This document shows, in pieces, positions 7,616 to 20,486 of a stretch of 64,000 nt of DNA. The notes under the pieces are model-generated. The model was given only the letters and a program-made list of their open reading frames with translations. It searched no databases and was not told the origin of the DNA. Where the stretch lies: assembly GCF_900604345.1 (NCBI RefSeq), contig NZ_LR026983.1:2108001-2172000 (forward strand). The letters run 5' to 3'. The position numbers were made by a program, and so were the translations under genes. Position 1 is the first letter of the stretch. Every line of letters begins with the position of its first letter. Origin of the DNA: Maliibacterium massiliense. Lineage in GTDB: Bacteria > Bacillota > Clostridia > Christensenellales > Maliibacteriaceae.

Positions 7616-9577
7616 ATGGCAAAGGCCTATCAGGCAAGCGACATCCAGGTGCTGGAGGGATTGGAAGCGGTGCGCCGCCGCCCTGGCATGTATATCGGCT
7701 CCACCGGATCGCGCGGACTGCACCATCTGCTCTGGGAAATCGTGGACAACGGCGTGGACGAGGTGGCCAACGGTTTTGCAAGCGAGATCCGCGTCACCCT
7801 GCACGCTGATGGAAGCGTCACTGTGGAGGACAACGGCCGCGGCATCCCGGTGGGTATCCATCCGCAGCTGGGCGTATCAGGCGTGGAGGTGGTGTTCACC
7901 CAGCTGCACGCGGGCGGCAAGTTCAACGACGCAAGCTACGCCTATTCCGGCGGTCTGCACGGGGTGGGCGCCTCCGTCGTCAACGCGCTGAGCAAGTACC
8001 TGATCTGCGAGGTGGGTTTTGAGGGCTATCTATACCGCCAGGAGTTCCGCACCAGCGTGGACGCAAAGACGGGCAAAACCTTGGCGGGCCATCCGGTGTC
8101 GCCGCTTGAGAAGGTGGGGCCCACCCGCCGCAAGGGAAGCCGCGTGCGCTTTTTGCCCGACGATACGGTGTTTGAAGAGGTCTCCTTCCGCTATGAGGTG
8201 GTGTCGCGCCGCCTGCGGGAGCTTGCGTTCCTCAACCAGGGCGTGCACATCTTTCTGACGGACGAGCGCGTGAAGGAGGACGGCAAGCCCAAGCGCCGCG
8301 AATACCACTACGACGGCGGCATCATCGATTTTGTGCGCTACACCAACGAGAACAAAAATGTGCTCAATGAGACGCCCATCTACGTATCAGGCATGCGCGA
8401 CGAGCTGCGCATGGAGCTGGCGATGCAGTACACGGACGCCTATGGCGAGACCATCATATCCTATGTCAACAACATCCCCACCGGCGAGGGCGGCACCCAC
8501 GAGACGGGCCTCAAGACCGCGCTGACCAAGGTATTCAACGAGTACGCGCGCAAAAGCGGCCTGCTCAAGGAGAAGGATGCGGCGCTCTTTGGGGAGGACT
8601 TCCGCGACGGGCTGACGGCGGTGCTGTCGGTCAAGATGAAGAACGTGCAGTTTGAGGGGCAGACCAAGGCCAAGCTGGGCAATACCGAGGCGCGCGTGGC
8701 GGTGGAGGCCGTCGTCACCGACCAGCTGACGCTGTGGCTGGACGATATCAAGAACGCGGGCCTTGCGGGCACCATTGTGGAGAAGGCGCAGCGCGCCGCC
8801 AAGGTGCGCGAGGCGGCGCGCAAGGCCAAGGATATGGCGCGCAAAAAGAGCGCGCTGGACGTGGCGCAGCTGGTGGGCAAGCTCTCCGCGTGCAGCGGGC
8901 GTAACGCCAGGGAAAACGAGCTGTTTATCGTGGAGGGCGACTCGGCGGGCGGCTCGGCCAAGCAGGGACGAGACCGGCGCTATCAGGCAATCCTCCCCTT
9001 GCGGGGCAAGCCCCTCAACGCGGAGAAGAAGCGCCTGGACGAGGTGCTGGCAAACGAGGAGTTCCGCTCCATCATCACTGCGCTGGGCGCGGGCATTGAC
9101 GAGGATTTCGACATCAAAAACCTCAAGTACGACAAGGTGATCATCCTCTCGGACGCGGACCAGGATGGCGCGCACATCCGCGCGATCCTGCTGACGTTTT
9201 TCTTCCGCTACATGCGCGAGCTGATACTGCAGGGCCACGTCTATATGGGGGTGCCGCCGTTGTATCGCATCACAAGCGGGGGGAAGAACACCTACGCCTA
9301 CACCGATAAGGAGCTTGGCAAGCTGACGCGCGGCGCGTCCAAGGGCTACACCATCCAGCGCTACAAGGGCCTGGGCGAGATGAACCCCGAGCAGCTGTGG
9401 GAGACCACGCTTAACCCCGCGCACCGCACGCTGGTGCAGGTGAGCATCGAGGACGCCGCCGAGGCGGACCGCATCGTCACCGTGCTGATGGGGGAAAAGG
9501 TGGAGCCACGCAAGCAGTACATCAGCTATTACGCCGACTTTAACAAAGTGGACGAATTCGCACAAATAGGGGGGTAA
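7616..9577 (+). CDS. parE: Type IIA topoisomerase ATPase subunit (ParE-like)
   Basis: The 653-residue protein has the GHKL ATPase of GyrB/ParE (EIVDNGVDEV at 41-50, DNGRGIP from 72, GGLHGVG at 112-118). It also has the transducer domain and the TOPRIM motifs EGDSAGGSAKQG from Glu440 and DADQD at 513-517. The tail IQRYKGLGEMNPEQLWETT is typical. I chose ATG 7616 because GGGAGGAA lies at 7602-7609, exactly before it; an in-frame start at 7601 would put the ribosome site inside the gene. It pairs with the adjacent ParC-like subunit, four bases away. The pair sits apart from any dnaA/recF genes, so ParE is more likely than GyrB, but GyrB cannot be excluded. Confidence 0.88.
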   Translation: MAKAYQASDIQVLEGLEAVRRRPGMYIGSTGSRGLHHLLWEIVDNGVDEVANGFASEIRVTLHADGSVTVEDNGRGIPVGIHPQLGVSGVEVVFTQLHAGGKFNDASYAYSGGLHGVGASVVNALSKYLICEVGFEGYLYRQEFRTSVDAKTGKTLAGHPVSPLEKVGPTRRKGSRVRFLPDDTVFEEVSFRYEVVSRRLRELAFLNQGVHIFLTDERVKEDGKPKRREYHYDGGIIDFVRYTNENKNVLNETPIYVSGMRDELRMELAMQYTDAYGETIISYVNNIPTGEGGTHETGLKTALTKVFNEYARKSGLLKEKDAALFGEDFRDGLTAVLSVKMKNVQFEGQTKAKLGNTEARVAVEAVVTDQLTLWLDDIKNAGLAGTIVEKAQRAAKVREAARKAKDMARKKSALDVAQLVGKLSACSGRNARENELFIVEGDSAGGSAKQGRDRRYQAILPLRGKPLNAEKKRLDEVLANEEFRSIITALGAGIDEDFDIKNLKYDKVIILSDADQDGAHIRAILLTFFFRYMRELILQGHVYMGVPPLYRITSGGKNTYAYTDKELGKLTRGASKGYTIQRYKGLGEMNPEQLWETTLNPAHRTLVQVSIEDAAEADRIVTVLMGEKVEPRKQYISYYADFNKVDEFAQIGG

Positions 9578-9580
9578 AGT

Positions 9581-12040
9581 ATGCCGCGTAAAAAGAAGGA
9601 AGAACCCATTGTGCGCAACGAAACGATTCTCGTGCGTCCGATGGAGGACGTGATCCACACCTCTATGATCCCGTACGCTGAGTACGTCATCATGGACCGC
9701 GCGCTGCCGCGCGTGGAGGATGGTTTAAAGCCGGTGCAGCGCCGCATCATGTACACGATGTACGATTTGGGCATGTGGCCCGACCGGCCGCACCGCAAGT
9801 GCGCGCGCATCGTGGGCGACTGTTTGGGCAAGTACCATCCCCACGGGGACAGCTCCGTCTACGACGCGCTGGTGCGCATGGCGCAGGACTTTGTGATGCG
9901 CGCCCCGCTGGTGGGCGGGCACGGCAACTTCGGCTCCATCGACGGCGACAGCGCGGCGGCCATGCGCTATACCGAGGCGCGCATGGCGCCGCTGGCGCTG
10001 GAGCTGCTGCGCGACATGGAGAAGGACACAGTGCCCTTCTCACTGAACTTTGACGATACATTAAAGGAGCCCGACCTGCTGCCCGGGCGCTTTCCCAACC
10101 TGCTGGTCAACGGCGCTTCGGGCATCGCGGTGGGGCTGGCCACCAACATTCCGCCCCACAACCTGGGCGAGGTGATCGACGCGGTCATCGCCCAGATGAA
10201 GGACCCCGATATCACCGTCAGGGAACTGATGCAGTACGTCAAGGGGCCGGACTTTCCCACCGGTGGCATCATGCTGGATACCGAGGAGATTGAAAAGGCT
10301 TACACCACCGGCCGCGGCCGGCTGATCATCCGCGCCAAGTGCGCCATCGAACCGGCGGCCGCGGGCAAAAAGGCGATCGTCATCACCGAAATGCCCTACC
10401 AGGTCAACAAGGCGGCGATGCTGGAGAAGATCCAGAAGATGGCGCAGGAGAAAAAGGGCGTGCTTGCCGGCATCGCGGACATCCGCGACGAGTCGGACCG
10501 CAACGGCATCCGCGCGGTCATCGAGGTCAAGCGCGACGCGGACGCCGAGCTCATCTTGCAGTACCTCTACAAATACTCCCAGCTGGAGACCAGCTTCGGC
10601 GTCAACATGGTGGCGATCGCCGAGGGCAAGCCCCAGCTATTGGGCCTGCGCGAAATCAACCGCCTCTACATCGCGCATCAGAAGAACGTGGTCACCCGCC
10701 GCACCCAGTACGATCTGGACAAGGCCCGCGCCCGCGAACATATCCTCTCGGGATTGATGATCGCCCTTGCAAACATCGACGAGGTGGTGCGCCTGATCCG
10801 CGCATCCAAAACGCCCAAAGACGCCAAGGCGGCGCTGATGGCGCGCTTTGCACTGGACGACGTGCAGGCCCAGGCGATACTGGACATGCGCCTGCAGCGG
10901 TTGACCAGCCTGCAGGTGGAGGAGCTGCGCCGGGAGTACGAGAGCATTCTCAAGCTCATCGCGCAGCTGGAGGCCATCTTAAAGAGCGAGAAAAAGCTCA
11001 TGCGGGTTATTGAAAAAGAGCTGCTTGCGATCAAGGAAAAGTACGCCGACGCGCGGCGCACGGCGCTCATTGGCGCAGAGGCAATCAAGCAGGTGGACGC
11101 CGCCAGCTTCGCCGTGGTGGAGGAGACCGTCGTCACCTTGGCAGAGAGCGGGTATATCAAGCGCATGGCGCCCAAGGTCTACCAGCGCGCACGCGGCGAG
11201 ATCGAGCCTGCCGCCAAGGCGGGCGATGTGGTGCGCTTTATCCTGGAGGCCAAAACGGACCAGCGCCTGCTGTGCATCACCTCGCGCGGCGTGTGTCACC
11301 AGATCGACGTCTCCGCCATCCCCGAGGGGCGCTGGAAGGAGCGCGGTATGCTTGTGGGCAGCCTCTGCGGTGGCTTTGAAAAGGATGAACACGTAGTGGC
11401 GCTGATGCACGCGGCAAGCGCTTCGGATGAGGACGACCTTATGATGTACACCGCGCGCGGCATGGTCAAGCGCACGACCATGGCCCAGTACGCGGTGCGC
11501 AACAAAAAGTTTGCGGGCATCGGCTTAAAGGGCGAGGACCGTGTGGTGGGCGCAGAGCGCGTGCCGCCGCAGGATGCCCGCACGCTATTGTCCATCTCCC
11601 GCGCAGGGATGAGCATCCACACCGACCCGGCGAGCATCCCTCAGATGGGCCGTACCGCCGGGGGCGTGAAAAACATGGTGCTGGGCGCGGACGATGCAGT
11701 GATCTTCTGCCGCCTGATCCATCCGGAGGGGGAGATCGTGCTCATTACCGACCGCGGCTATGGCAAGCGGGTGCTGGCGGTGGACTTTGATATCCAAAAC
11801 CGCAACGGCAAGGGGGCCAAAACGTTCGACTTTAAGCCGGGCGGCGCAAGCGGCGAGGCATGTGTGGCCGCGTTCTACGTCACCCAGCCCTACGAAATCG
11901 TGCTGGTGCAGCGCAAGGGCGAGACGACGCGCCTGTCTACCGAGGCGGTGCCTATCCAGAGTCGCTCAGCCAAGGGCAGGCCGCTTGTGATGGCCATGCT
12001 GGACGATACGGTGCAGTGCGCCTTTCGGCCCATCTACTGA
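9581..12040 (+). CDS. parC: Type IIA topoisomerase DNA-cleavage subunit (ParC-like)
   Basis: The 819-residue protein has the winged-helix/tower breakage domain with the catalytic Tyr130 in AAMRYTEAR and the quinolone-pocket motif [10 protein letters not shown] (Ser91 and Asp95, equivalent to E. coli GyrA Ser83 and Asp87; both wild-type). The C-terminal beta-pinwheel starts near residue 520. I see no canonical GyrA box (QRRGGRG); the nearest segment is VYQRARGE. This favours a ParC-type decatenase over gyrase. It forms a two-gene operon with parE and decatenates or relaxes DNA with it. Confidence 0.88.
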   Translation: MPRKKKEEPIVRNETILVRPMEDVIHTSMIPYAEYVIMDRALPRVEDGLKPVQRRIMYTMYDLGMWPDRPHRKCARIVGDCLGKYHPHGDSSVYDALVRMAQDFVMRAPLVGGHGNFGSIDGDSAAAMRYTEARMAPLALELLRDMEKDTVPFSLNFDDTLKEPDLLPGRFPNLLVNGASGIAVGLATNIPPHNLGEVIDAVIAQMKDPDITVRELMQYVKGPDFPTGGIMLDTEEIEKAYTTGRGRLIIRAKCAIEPAAAGKKAIVITEMPYQVNKAAMLEKIQKMAQEKKGVLAGIADIRDESDRNGIRAVIEVKRDADAELILQYLYKYSQLETSFGVNMVAIAEGKPQLLGLREINRLYIAHQKNVVTRRTQYDLDKARAREHILSGLMIALANIDEVVRLIRASKTPKDAKAALMARFALDDVQAQAILDMRLQRLTSLQVEELRREYESILKLIAQLEAILKSEKKLMRVIEKELLAIKEKYADARRTALIGAEAIKQVDAASFAVVEETVVTLAESGYIKRMAPKVYQRARGEIEPAAKAGDVVRFILEAKTDQRLLCITSRGVCHQIDVSAIPEGRWKERGMLVGSLCGGFEKDEHVVALMHAASASDEDDLMMYTARGMVKRTTMAQYAVRNKKFAGIGLKGEDRVVGAERVPPQDARTLLSISRAGMSIHTDPASIPQMGRTAGGVKNMVLGADDAVIFCRLIHPEGEIVLITDRGYGKRVLAVDFDIQNRNGKGAKTFDFKPGGASGEACVAAFYVTQPYEIVLVQRKGETTRLSTEAVPIQSRSAKGRPLVMAMLDDTVQCAFRPIY

Positions 12041-12120
12041 GGCAGTGTGTATCGGTTCTGTAACTTTATGAATAAAGTGCGAATAATGCGCGCCGGGCGC
12101 TGTCAAAAGCGCGCGCTATG

Positions 12121-12149
12121 TGGACGCATGGGGGCATTTATGCTATAAT
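12121..12149 (+). promoter_or_regulatory. Promoter of the polysaccharide operon
   Basis: TATAAT at 12144-12149 carries an extended TG, and TGGACG (12121-12126) lies 17 bp upstream. It sits in the 196-bp gap between parC and the ABC permease. No other feature was seen in this gap. Confidence 0.6.
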
Positions 12150-12236
12150 AACTCCTGTTTTACTGGCTTAGCGCAATAAAATACATGCGCCGCTCGCGCG
12201 CGCCTGCGTGTCAATATGGATAATCGGGGATGACGT

Positions 12237-13012
12237 ATGATCAAGACACTGAGAGATATTTACGCATACAGGGAGATGATCTGGAGCCTGGTGCGCCGCG
12301 ACCTGCGCGGCCGTTACAAGGGTTCGGTGCTTGGCTTTTTATGGACCTTTATCAATCCCCTGCTGCAGCTTGCGGTTTACACGCTGGTGTTTTCCTTTGT
12401 GCTGCGCTCCAATATTGAGAACTTCTATATGTTCCTGTTTGTGGCGCTGGTGCCCTGGCTTTTCTTTTCCGCCTGCCTTTCCGGCGGCGCGGAGGCGGTG
12501 CTCGGGCAAAAGGAAATGGTCAAAAAAATCTACTTCCCTCGCGAGGTGCTGCCCGTTGCCCATACGACATCAAACTTTGTCAATATGCTGTTGTGCATGT
12601 TGGTCATCTTTGCGGTGCTGCTCATCTCGGGCATCGGCATCCGCATGTCGGTGCTGTACCTGCCCGTGATCATGATCATACAGTATATTCTCTGCATGGG
12701 CGTGACGTTCCTTACGTCTTCCCTGACGGTGTATTTCCGCGACCTGGAGCATATCCTGGGCATCCTGAGCATGGCCTGGATGTACATGACGCCCATCCTC
12801 TATCCGATGGATATCGTGCCGGCGGAACTGCAGAAACTATATATGCTCAACCCCATGACACCCATCATTCTGTCGTACCGCGACGTGTTGTTCTACGGTA
12901 CTGCACCGGACATGTTTCATCTGCTGTACTCGCTGGTATTCAGCCTGGTTGTGTGCATCGTGGGCTTTGCGGTATTTGAACGCCTGAAACGCCGCTTTGT
13001 GGAGGAAATGTG

Positions 13013-13013
<1 letters not shown>
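12237..13013 (+). CDS. wzm: Polysaccharide ABC exporter permease (Wzm/TagG family)
   Basis: The 258-residue protein is an ABC-2-type integral membrane permease with about six hydrophobic segments (for example VYTLVFSFVL, FLFVALVPWLFFSA, LLCMLVIFAVLLI, and FSLVVCIVGFAVF at the end). The N-terminal RRDLRGRYKGSVLGFLW is characteristic of Wzm/TagG/KpsM permeases that export finished, lipid-linked polysaccharide. It overlaps the ATPase gene and is followed by nucleotide-sugar and glycosyltransferase genes, so it is the export half of an ABC-dependent glycan pathway. The glycan (wall polymer, capsule or S-layer glycan) is not determined by sequence. Confidence 0.9.
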
Positions 13014-15351
<2,338 letters not shown>

Positions 15352-15373
15352 CCTTTGGAGGATTTATAGGCAA

Positions 15374-16750
15374 ATGAAAATGATCATCATGGCGGGCGGT
15401 TCGGGCACGCGCCTGTGGCCGCTGAGCCGCACGAAGTTTCCCAAGCAGTTTCTCAAACTCAACGATATGGACCGCTCCATCTTCCAGCTGACGATGGCGC
15501 GCTGCCTCAAGCTTTCCAGCATCGACGAGATTTATATCGTCACCAACCAGGACTATAAGTTCTTGATTGCGGGACAGATCGAGGAGATGGGCTACAGCGC
15601 CGTGATGGAGAATATTCTGCTGGAGCCCCAGGCCAAGAATACCCTGCCCGCCATCTACAATGGCGTGCGCGCCATCCGCAAAAAGGGCGACGACGTGGTG
15701 GCCGTCTTTTCCAGCGATCATCTGATCGGCGATACCGACGCCTTTGTGCGGCAGATCCGCGCGGGGATTCCGCTGACGGAGCGCTATCTGCTGACCTTCG
15801 GCGTGTGCCCCACCTATCCGGAGACCGGCTACGGCTACATTAAGCCGGGCAAGGAGGAGGGCGTGGGCTTTGTGGTGGACGAGTTTAAGGAAAAGCCCGA
15901 TTTGGCCACCGCGGAGAAGTACGTCGCAGACGGGTACCTGTGGAACAGCGGTATGTTCATGTTCCGCACCGATATGTTCGCGCAGGAGGTCAAGGCCCAC
16001 GCGCCCGAGGTGTACGAGGCCTTTGAAAGCGATGATGTGGAGGAATGCTTCGCGCGCACCCCCAACATCTCCATCGACTACGGCGTCATGGAGAAGTCCA
16101 GCCGCGTGGCGGTCATCCCGCTTGACATCGCATGGAACGATCTGGGAAGCTTCGCCACCTTCTACGATCAGTACGAGGCCAAAAAGGACGCAAGCGGCAA
16201 CGTGGTCTTCGGCGATGAGGTGATGATCGACGCCAGGGACAACATGATCTATTCTGAAGGGGATAAGGCCGTGGCGGTCATCGGGGTCAACGACCTGGTG
16301 GTGGTGGACCAGAAGGACGCGCTGCTGATTTGTCACAAGGACCAGACGCAGGACGTCAAGGCGGCCGTGGAGGTGCTCAAGGAGAATCACGACACCCGCG
16401 CCGACTTCCATCTGACGGAGTACCGTCCCTGGGGGTCGTACACCATACTTGAGGAAGGTCCCGCCTACAAGATGAAGCGGCTGACCGTGCTGCCCGGCAA
16501 AAAGCTGAGCTACCAGATGCACTACCACCGCAGCGAGCACTGGATCGTGGTCTCAGGTACGGCCACCGTCACGCTGGATGACGAGCAGATGTTGGTGCGC
16601 TCGGGCGAGAGCATCTTCATCGAGATGGGCGCTAAGCACCGCCTGGCCAACGACGGCCGCCTGCTGCTGCAGGTGATCGAGGTGCAGTCGGGCACGTACT
16701 TCGGCGAGGACGACATCGTCCGCTTTAACGACGACTTCGGCCGCGTGTAA
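15374..16750 (+). CDS. manC: Mannose-1-phosphate guanylyltransferase / mannose-6-phosphate isomerase
   Basis: The 458-residue protein is the bifunctional type. The N-terminal nucleotidyltransferase has MAGGSGTRLWPLSR, FKEKP and LWNSGMF. The C-terminal type-II isomerase cupin has YRPWGSYTIL, QMHYHRSEHW and EMGAKHRL. It supplies GDP-mannose for gmd from mannose-1-phosphate and can also make mannose-6-phosphate. It lies 22 bp after gmd. It is the equivalent of WbpW in the Pseudomonas A-band cluster. Confidence 0.94.
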   Translation: MKMIIMAGGSGTRLWPLSRTKFPKQFLKLNDMDRSIFQLTMARCLKLSSIDEIYIVTNQDYKFLIAGQIEEMGYSAVMENILLEPQAKNTLPAIYNGVRAIRKKGDDVVAVFSSDHLIGDTDAFVRQIRAGIPLTERYLLTFGVCPTYPETGYGYIKPGKEEGVGFVVDEFKEKPDLATAEKYVADGYLWNSGMFMFRTDMFAQEVKAHAPEVYEAFESDDVEECFARTPNISIDYGVMEKSSRVAVIPLDIAWNDLGSFATFYDQYEAKKDASGNVVFGDEVMIDARDNMIYSEGDKAVAVIGVNDLVVVDQKDALLICHKDQTQDVKAAVEVLKENHDTRADFHLTEYRPWGSYTILEEGPAYKMKRLTVLPGKKLSYQMHYHRSEHWIVVSGTATVTLDDEQMLVRSGESIFIEMGAKHRLANDGRLLLQVIEVQSGTYFGEDDIVRFNDDFGRV

Positions 16751-16808
16751 AAGCACATAAAAGGAGCGTTGGATACGCATACGCGCACTTTGAGGAGGAC
16801 ATAGGGCT

Positions 16809-17960
16809 TTGAAAATCGCATTTGACGTGCAGCTATTGACCGAAAGACAGAAAACCGGCATTGGCATGACGGCGCAGCGGTTGATCGAGGGCCTTGTGTC
16901 CTCCTATCGCGATGCGTATCTTTTCAATTACTTCACCATGCGCAAGGATGCCGACACCATCGCGCGCCTGCGCGCGTTTTCCGCCCACGGCAAGGTGAAC
17001 GAGTGCCGCTGGTTTCACGATGTGCTTTACAAGATGCTGTGGAACTTTCTACCCCTGCCCTACGCCTGGTTTTTTGGCAGAGAGGCGGACGTCACCCATT
17101 TTATGAACTACCATGTGCCGCCCGGCGTGCACGGCAAGGTGGCGGTGACGGTGTACGATATGGTGTACAAGCGCTTTCCTGAGACGATGAATTTCAAGAC
17201 CAAAATGATGCTTAACATGAGCATGAAGCGCTCGATCAGGCGGGCGGATACGATCATCGCGATCTCGGAGTTCACCAAGCGGGAGATCATGCACTATATG
17301 GACGTGCCCGCGGAAAAAATCGCCATCGTGCCCTGCGGCGTGGATTTGGACGTGTTCAAGCCCGCAGAGGACGCCGCGGCGGTCGCGGCGGTGCAAGAAA
17401 AGTACGGCATTTGGGGGGACTACTTCCTGTATCTGGGCACGCTGGAGCCGCGCAAGAACATCGAGCGCCTGGTGGAGGCCTACGCCCGCTACCGCGCGCG
17501 CTGCGCGGGGGAGCCTGCGCGCCTGGTGCTTGCCGGGCGCAAAGGATGGCTCTACGATACCATCTTTGCCAGGGTAGAGGCGCTGCGTCTTAAAGACGCG
17601 GTGATCTTTACGGATTACATTGCAGACGGCGAGGCGCCGCTGCTGCTCTCGGGCGCGATGGGGTTCGTCTTTCCCTCCATCTACGAGGGCTTTGGCATGC
17701 CGCCCCTGGAGGCGATGGCGTGCGGCACGCCCGTCATCACGGCCAACGCGGCCTCCCTGCCGGAGGTGGTGGGGAACGCGGCGCTGCTTGTCGATCCCTA
17801 CGACGTGGACGATATCGCCCAGGCCATGATGCGCCTGGCGCAGGACGCGCCCCTGCGCGCGCAGCTGCGCAAAGACGGCCTTGCGCGCGCGCGGCAGTTT
17901 ACCTGGGCGCGCGCGGTGGAGAAGCTGCACGGCGTCTACGAAGATATGTGCAGGGAGTGA
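16809..17960 (+). CDS. GT4-family glycosyltransferase
   Basis: The 383-residue protein has a GT-B fold of family GT4. It shows [11 protein letters not shown] at the domain junction, [14 protein letters not shown] opening the C-terminal domain, and the donor-site motif [18 protein letters not shown] with the conserved Glu pair. The start is a TTG at 16809 preceded by GAGGAGG. The sequence resembles mannosyl/rhamnosyl-transferases of the WbpX/WbpY type in general organisation. Given the operon, the donor is probably GDP-mannose or GDP-rhamnose, but linkage and acceptor cannot be read off. It is cytoplasmic or peripheral at the membrane. Confidence 0.85.
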   Translation: MKIAFDVQLLTERQKTGIGMTAQRLIEGLVSSYRDAYLFNYFTMRKDADTIARLRAFSAHGKVNECRWFHDVLYKMLWNFLPLPYAWFFGREADVTHFMNYHVPPGVHGKVAVTVYDMVYKRFPETMNFKTKMMLNMSMKRSIRRADTIIAISEFTKREIMHYMDVPAEKIAIVPCGVDLDVFKPAEDAAAVAAVQEKYGIWGDYFLYLGTLEPRKNIERLVEAYARYRARCAGEPARLVLAGRKGWLYDTIFARVEALRLKDAVIFTDYIADGEAPLLLSGAMGFVFPSIYEGFGMPPLEAMACGTPVITANAASLPEVVGNAALLVDPYDVDDIAQAMMRLAQDAPLRAQLRKDGLARARQFTWARAVEKLHGVYEDMCRE

Positions 17961-17963
17961 CGT

Positions 17964-19091
17964 ATGGATAAACGCAAGGTGCTGCAGGTCAACAAGCTCT
18001 ACCCGCCCGCCAGGGGCGAGGGGGGCATCGAAAAGGTGGTCTACCAGCTGGCAACGGGCCTGTGCGGCGATGTGGACATGAAGGTGCTCGCCTGCACGCC
18101 CAAGGGGCGCGGCAGCGTGCGCGTGGAGCAGGGCGTGGAGGTGCATCGGGCGGGCAGCCTGGGCGTGCTCTTTTCCATGCCCGTCTCCTTTTCGTTCTTC
18201 GCGCAACTGCGCAGGCTTGCCAAGGACCGGGATATCGTCCACTTCCACATGCCCTTTCCGCTGGGGGACGCGGCCTATCTGCTCTCGGGCTACAAGGGCA
18301 AGGTGGTGCTGTGGTGGCACAGCGATGTGGTGCGCCAAAGGGCGATGCTGTTCTTCTACAAGCCCTTTATGCGCGCGCTGCTCAAGCGCGCGGACTGTAT
18401 CATGGTAGCTACGCAGGGCCATATCGAGGGCTCCAGCTATCTGGGCCCCTACCGCGACAAGTGCGTGGTGATTCCCTACGGCGTGGAGGACGCGGTACTG
18501 GCGCGCGGCGCGCGCGCCATTGCATCGGGCGAGACGCCCCACCGGACGGTGCATTTGTTGTTTGTGGGCCGTTTGGTATATTATAAGGGATGTGACGTGC
18601 TGCTGGAGGCGTTCGCAAAGCTCAAGGGGGATGTGGACCTGACCATCGTGGGCGACGGCCCGCTGAAGGAGGCGCTGCAGCAGCAGGCACAGCTTCTGGG
18701 CGCAGAGGCGCGCGTACGCTTTATGCACCGCGTGGACGAGGAGACGCTGCACAATCTTTTTGCCGCGTGCGATATCTTCGTACTGCCATCCGTCGCCAAA
18801 AGCGAGGCATTCGGCCTGGTGCAGATCGAGGCGATGAGCTACGCAAAACCCGTGGTCAACACGTCGCTTGCAAGCGGCGTGCCCTACGTGAGCATAGACG
18901 GCCAGACGGGCCTGACGGTGCCGCCGGGCGACGCAGACGCACTGGCCGGGGCGCTCCAGCGCCTGATGGCGGATGCGGATATGCGCCACCAGATGGGCCT
19001 GCGCGCGCGCAGGCGGGTGGAGGAGCACTTCCGCCTGGACGGGATGCTGGCGCAGGTGCTGGAGCAATATAAACAGCTGTTAGCGGAATAA
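17964..19091 (+). CDS. GT4-family glycosyltransferase
   Basis: The 375-residue protein has a GT-B fold. The N-terminal glycine loop is ARGEGGIEKVV, and LLFVGRLVYYKGCDVLLEA opens the nucleotide-sugar domain. The EX7E-type motif is KSEAFGLVQIEAMSYAKP. It starts three bases after the previous stop and its stop overlaps the next gene, so it is co-transcribed. It is distinct from its upstream neighbour, which suggests two different linkages in the repeat unit. The donor is probably GDP-linked mannose or rhamnose by context. Confidence 0.86.
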   Translation: MDKRKVLQVNKLYPPARGEGGIEKVVYQLATGLCGDVDMKVLACTPKGRGSVRVEQGVEVHRAGSLGVLFSMPVSFSFFAQLRRLAKDRDIVHFHMPFPLGDAAYLLSGYKGKVVLWWHSDVVRQRAMLFFYKPFMRALLKRADCIMVATQGHIEGSSYLGPYRDKCVVIPYGVEDAVLARGARAIASGETPHRTVHLLFVGRLVYYKGCDVLLEAFAKLKGDVDLTIVGDGPLKEALQQQAQLLGAEARVRFMHRVDEETLHNLFAACDIFVLPSVAKSEAFGLVQIEAMSYAKPVVNTSLASGVPYVSIDGQTGLTVPPGDADALAGALQRLMADADMRHQMGLRARRRVEEHFRLDGMLAQVLEQYKQLLAE

Positions 19092-19105
19092 TGGAGGAAA
19101 AAACA

Positions 19106-20473
19106 ATGCAGATGAACCCCAGTATTTTCAAGGAGTATGACCTGCGCGCCATCGCGGATAAGGATCTGACCGACGGCGTGGTGCGCAACATCGGCCTGGC
19201 GCTGGGCACATATTTCATGCGCGGCGGTGAAAAAGAAGTGATCCTCTGCCAGGATGTGCGCTTTTCCTCGCCGCGCATTGCCAAGGGCATTGCCCAGGCA
19301 ATGGCGGAGGCGGGCTGTGATGTGATCGACATCGGCGTGTACCCCACGCCCGTGTGTTACTTTGCGGGCAAAAAACTTCAAATTTCCGCGTCCATCATGA
19401 TCACCGCCAGCCACAATCCCAGCGAATACAACGGCATGAAGATCACCTCCAGGGATGCCAACATCTACGGCGAAGAGATCCAGAAGATCCGCCGCATGGC
19501 CGAGCAGGAGGACTTTGTCTACGGCGTAGGGTCGGTGCGCACCTACGATACGATCGAGGACGACTACATCGACTACATCACAAGTATCGTCAAGCTGGCG
19601 CGCCCCCTGCGTATCGGCATCGACGCGGGCAACGGCGCGGCGGGCCACACGGCCAAGCGGCTCTTTGAGGCGCTTGGCTGCCAGGTGGAGGCGCTCTACT
19701 GCGACCCTGATCCCGCGTTTCCCAACCACCATCCCGATCCCACCATCCCCAAGAACTTAGAGGCGCTCACCGCGCAGGTTCTGGCAAAGGGGCTGGATTG
19801 CGGCCTGGGCTTTGACGGCGACGGCGACCGGCTGGGCGTGGTGGACGATGCGGGCAACATCATCTGGGGCGACATGCTGCAGATCCTGTTCTGGCGCGAT
19901 CTGATGCCGAGGCACCCGGGCTCGGAGGTGATCGTGGAAGTCAAGTGCTCCCAGGCGCTGGTGGACGAGGCCAAGCGGCTGGGCGGCAAGCCCTTCTTTT
20001 ACAAGACTGGCCACTCCCTCATCAAGGCCAAGATGCGCGAAAAAGGGCTGCTCTACGCGGGCGAGATGAGCGGGCACATGTTCTTTGCCGACGAATACTT
20101 CGGCTACGACGACGCGATGTACGCAGGCGCGCGCCTGCTGCGGCTGCTTGCCGACTCCGATAAAAAGATGAGCCAAATGCTCGGCAGCGTGCCCGCGTAC
20201 GTCGCCACGCCCGAGATGCGCATCGCGTGCGCGGAGGAGCTCAAGGCGCCGCTGATGCAGCGCATCGTCAAGCGCTTCTCCGATGGGCCTAATCAGGTCA
20301 TCACCGTCGACGGCGCGCGCGTCATCTTCCCCGATGGTTGGGGGCTGCTGCGCCAGTCCAACACCCAGCCCATCTTGGTCATGCGCGCCGAGAGCACCTC
20401 AAAAGAGGGGCTTGCGCGCATCGTGGCGGAGCTGCAGCGCGCAGTGGAAGAGGAAAAAAGCGCCCTATGCTAA
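19106..20473 (+). CDS. manB: Phosphomannomutase/phosphoglucomutase
   Basis: The 455-residue protein is an alpha-D-phosphohexomutase. It has TASHNPSEYNGMKI with the phosphorylated active-site Ser, the metal loop DGDGDRLGVVD, the sugar loop GEMSGHMFF and the phosphate-binding RAESTSKEG. It interconverts mannose-6-phosphate and mannose-1-phosphate, feeding ManC. I chose ATG 19106, eight bases after GGAGG at 19093-19097; an ATG at 19091 would place that site within the gene. Confidence 0.93.
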   Translation: MQMNPSIFKEYDLRAIADKDLTDGVVRNIGLALGTYFMRGGEKEVILCQDVRFSSPRIAKGIAQAMAEAGCDVIDIGVYPTPVCYFAGKKLQISASIMITASHNPSEYNGMKITSRDANIYGEEIQKIRRMAEQEDFVYGVGSVRTYDTIEDDYIDYITSIVKLARPLRIGIDAGNGAAGHTAKRLFEALGCQVEALYCDPDPAFPNHHPDPTIPKNLEALTAQVLAKGLDCGLGFDGDGDRLGVVDDAGNIIWGDMLQILFWRDLMPRHPGSEVIVEVKCSQALVDEAKRLGGKPFFYKTGHSLIKAKMREKGLLYAGEMSGHMFFADEYFGYDDAMYAGARLLRLLADSDKKMSQMLGSVPAYVATPEMRIACAEELKAPLMQRIVKRFSDGPNQVITVDGARVIFPDGWGLLRQSNTQPILVMRAESTSKEGLARIVAELQRAVEEEKSALC

Positions 20474-20486
20474 GGAAGGCTGGTTT

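Noticed and set aside
17049-19067. A 672-residue minus-strand frame across two glycosyltransferases
   Set aside because: It spans two plus-strand genes with clear GT4 motifs and has no start signal; a GC-driven shadow.
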